Assembly (NCBI GenBank): GCA_013397115.1
Contig: VWZW01000522.1
Span: 124,001-188,000 of the forward strand
From: Edolisoma coerulescens
Lineage: Eukaryota > Chordata > Aves > Passeriformes > Campephagidae
Length of the DNA stretch: 64,000 bases
Direction of reading: 5' to 3'
Below are positions 63,341 to 64,000 of this stretch, one piece after another; within the stretch, counting starts at the first letter, position 1; each line of letters opens with the position of its first letter. The notes under the pieces are model-generated. The model did no database searches. It had not been told where the DNA came from and saw only the letters and a list, made by a program, of their open reading frames with translations. Position numbers and translations under genes: made by a program.

Positions 63341-64000
63341 GTTGTACATTCTCTAAATGTGCTGGATGTTTAAACGAGCTGTCAGAAAAGCCTTTTCTTT
63401 GTCACTGTCATCACTCGTGTTGTTTTCAGCTAGCAGTATCTCCCAGTTTAGCAAGAGCTGTAGGATTAGAGTGCTTCACCAGATCATGGCCAGGACACAG
63501 CCCGGTATCTCAGCAGCTCTTCCAGGTGCCGTGGCCTCAGATGACACCGAGATGGGAGCTGACAAGACATGCCCATTTCGACCAGGCATCACTTGCTCCT
63601 CTGTCTTTAGCTGAGGTTCTTGCTTTGAGCCTCAAGAGTCAGAACACACCTGGATCACCATCAAATTGCTTCTGATTACGGACTATCTTGAAAGGCATAT
63701 CTGAGTTTGGTGAGTGAACACCCATCAGAATGCAGAAGACCTATAAAATACAGAAAAACTGCATCCAGCACACCGTTGTGGTGCCCCTGCATGCATGGAC
63801 AGAAAAGCACTCCATGCAGAACAGTTGTCATTTGTAATGATGGTATTTTTATAACCATCCCAGGGATCTCTGTCCCTTAAATACTGACAATACAGGCAGC
63901 ACGAATATAACACTGCAGTTAAAAAACTCAGCGTCATTACCAGGTCAACCTGCTCTCCCACTGCTCTGCTAACTTCAGCTTGCTTTGCCATGCTGATAGT
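63341..64000. other. Intronic sequence with no gene seen
   Basis: Short frames on both strands at 63357-63614 and 63725-63991 have no family resemblance and no paired splice signals that stand out. Confidence 0.45.

Larger units (their letters stand above)
3120..64000 (-). other. Large FARP1 intron upstream of the exon (open at the right end)
   Basis: No FARP1 exon is recognisable to the right of 3119, so the rest of the window is read as one intron of at least 60 kb. The preceding exon should encode a segment like QMLDDTQEAFEVP; no matching minus-strand block with a donor was found by eye. The intron carries CR1 fragments, simple repeats, an assembly gap and the regulatory candidates listed separately. 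A hidden small exon cannot be ruled out. Confidence 0.65.

Noticed and set aside
3120..64000. Search for the preceding FARP1 exon, tRNA genes and CpG-island promoters
   Set aside because: No minus-strand block encoding the expected FEVP-ending peptide with a donor was seen, no tRNA-like box sequences stood out, and no CG-rich island was found by eye.
1..64000. CRISPR array, operon or prokaryotic mobile system
   Set aside because: No regularly spaced repeats and no dense coding; CR1 elements and spliced FARP1 show a vertebrate genome.

Overview
The window looks like a piece of a bird (or at least sauropsid) chromosome, almost all of it non-coding. The main evidence is six CR1 LINE fragments with avian-style 3' ends (ATTCTATG-type tails) and decayed CR1 reverse-transcriptase reading frames. 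There are no mammalian Alu or L1 repeats, no bacterial-style dense genes and no clear CpG island. One 75-base run of N marks an assembly gap.

The only protein-coding exon I can name is on the minus strand at 3015-3119. It is 105 bp, exactly 35 codons, has good splice signals on both sides and encodes part of the FERM F1 lobe of FARP1 (FERM, RhoGEF and pleckstrin domain protein 1). The gene therefore runs right to left. Positions 1-3014 would be the next intron downstream and 3120-64000 part of one very large intron upstream. I looked for the preceding FARP1 exon, which should encode the peptide just before this one, and did not find it.

Layout: 1-3.0 kb intron; 3.0-3.1 kb FARP1 exon; 3.1-15.4 kb unique intron sequence with small repeats and a 13-bp perfect hairpin near 11.97 kb; 15.4-19.7 kb two CR1 copies, one minus (C-terminal RT) and one plus (RT core with an internal deletion), with a 28-bp tandem duplication and a splice-bounded plus-strand block between them; 19.7-28.2 kb intron with a CR1 tail, the gap and another CR1; 28.2-34.9 kb intron with a CTCF-like motif cluster at 33.33-33.43 kb and a further CR1; 34.9-52.9 kb intron with a G-quadruplex-type tract at 38.6 kb and two short tandem duplications at 50.5 kb; 52.9-64 kb a CR1 tail, a (TATG)n microsatellite, a possible cryptic exon at 61.2 kb and a possible LTR-like remnant at 62.9-63.3 kb.

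Most open frames are short, unrelated to known families as far as I can tell, and several begin at non-ATG codons. I treat them as chance. I found no convincing new biological system. The points most worth checking are the FARP1 exon and its host intron, the CTCF-like cluster, the intronic G4 tract, the hairpin, and a few splice-bounded blocks that might be exons of antisense or alternative transcripts.
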